DNA from: an uncultured Clostridia bacterium
GTDB taxonomy: Bacteria > Bacillota > Clostridia > TANB77 > CAG-508
DNA length: 35,236 nucleotides
NCBI GenBank assembly: GCA_947623465.1
Contig: CANQGU010000018.1
Location: forward strand, 1-35,236
Direction: 5' to 3'
Shown one piece after another: positions 35,219-35,236 of this stretch. A program made the translations under genes and the position numbers. The notes below the pieces were generated by a model that worked only from the letters and a program-made list of their open reading frames with translations, was not told where the DNA came from and searched no databases. Positions within the stretch are counted from its first letter, which is position 1, and each line of letters opens with the position of its first letter.

Positions 35219-35236
35219 TTGCAATTTTTGTATAAT

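Overview
The window is about 71% A+T. It carries a spoIIA sporulation operon (spoIIAA-spoIIAB-sigF), spoIID, an LPXTG-anchored surface protease, a valS T-box and a four-gene pyruvate:ferredoxin oxidoreductase. That points to an anaerobic, spore-forming, Gram-positive member of the Clostridia, perhaps an uncultured gut lineage; the lineage is inferred from gene content only.

Layout. 1-3720: 3' part of a large surface protein with a Cys/His-rich tail, then a tiny ribbon-helix-helix-like gene. 3835-9149: Asp23/AmaP/DUF2273 membrane module, nusB, xseA-xseB, a DUF212 membrane protein and a BaiN-like flavoprotein. 9155-12163: promoter, T-box leader and valS. 12251-12596: a self-contained mini-unit encoding a 51-residue membrane peptide. 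12725-15154: papain-like protease with sortase signal. 15407-18153: spoIIAA, spoIIAB, sigF, spoIID. 18244-25280: class A PBP, cysS, trpS, argS. 25397-27058: small membrane protein, tRNA-Thr(GGT), a probable small RNA and an orphan gene with foreign codon usage. 27121-30244 (minus strand): porG-porD-porA-porB. 30432-35039: HAD-type nucleotidase, recD2, pyrB, pyrI. Several intergenic gaps hold related palindromes with GGACGTCC-like cores.

The main observation is a recurrent +1 frameshift at in-frame CGG codons. Five genes (xseA, the BaiN-like flavoprotein, sigF, recD2, pyrB) each look broken, in ten places in total. At all ten the 0-frame codon is CGG, the 0 frame then usually stops within a few codons, and full-length conserved protein is restored exactly if one base is skipped, so that CGGA or CGGT is decoded as a single glycine. 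Nine of the ten glycines lie in recognisable conserved motifs, including the RecD2 Walker A loop, the PyrB AGDG motif and two sites in SigF region 2. By hand I found only two other in-frame CGG codons among roughly 10,400 codons, both in orphan, compositionally odd genes (12344-12499 and 26342-26977). CGG therefore seems not to be a normal Arg codon here; it appears unassigned and resolved by a +1 slip to Gly. A systematic sequencing artefact is the main alternative, and the phase of the sites argues against it.

The other genes are ordinary housekeeping: translation (four tRNA synthetases, one tRNA, nusB), repair (ExoVII, RecD2), cell wall and sporulation, pyruvate oxidation and pyrimidine synthesis. 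The aminoacyl-tRNA synthetases, PBP and por genes contain no CGG sites.
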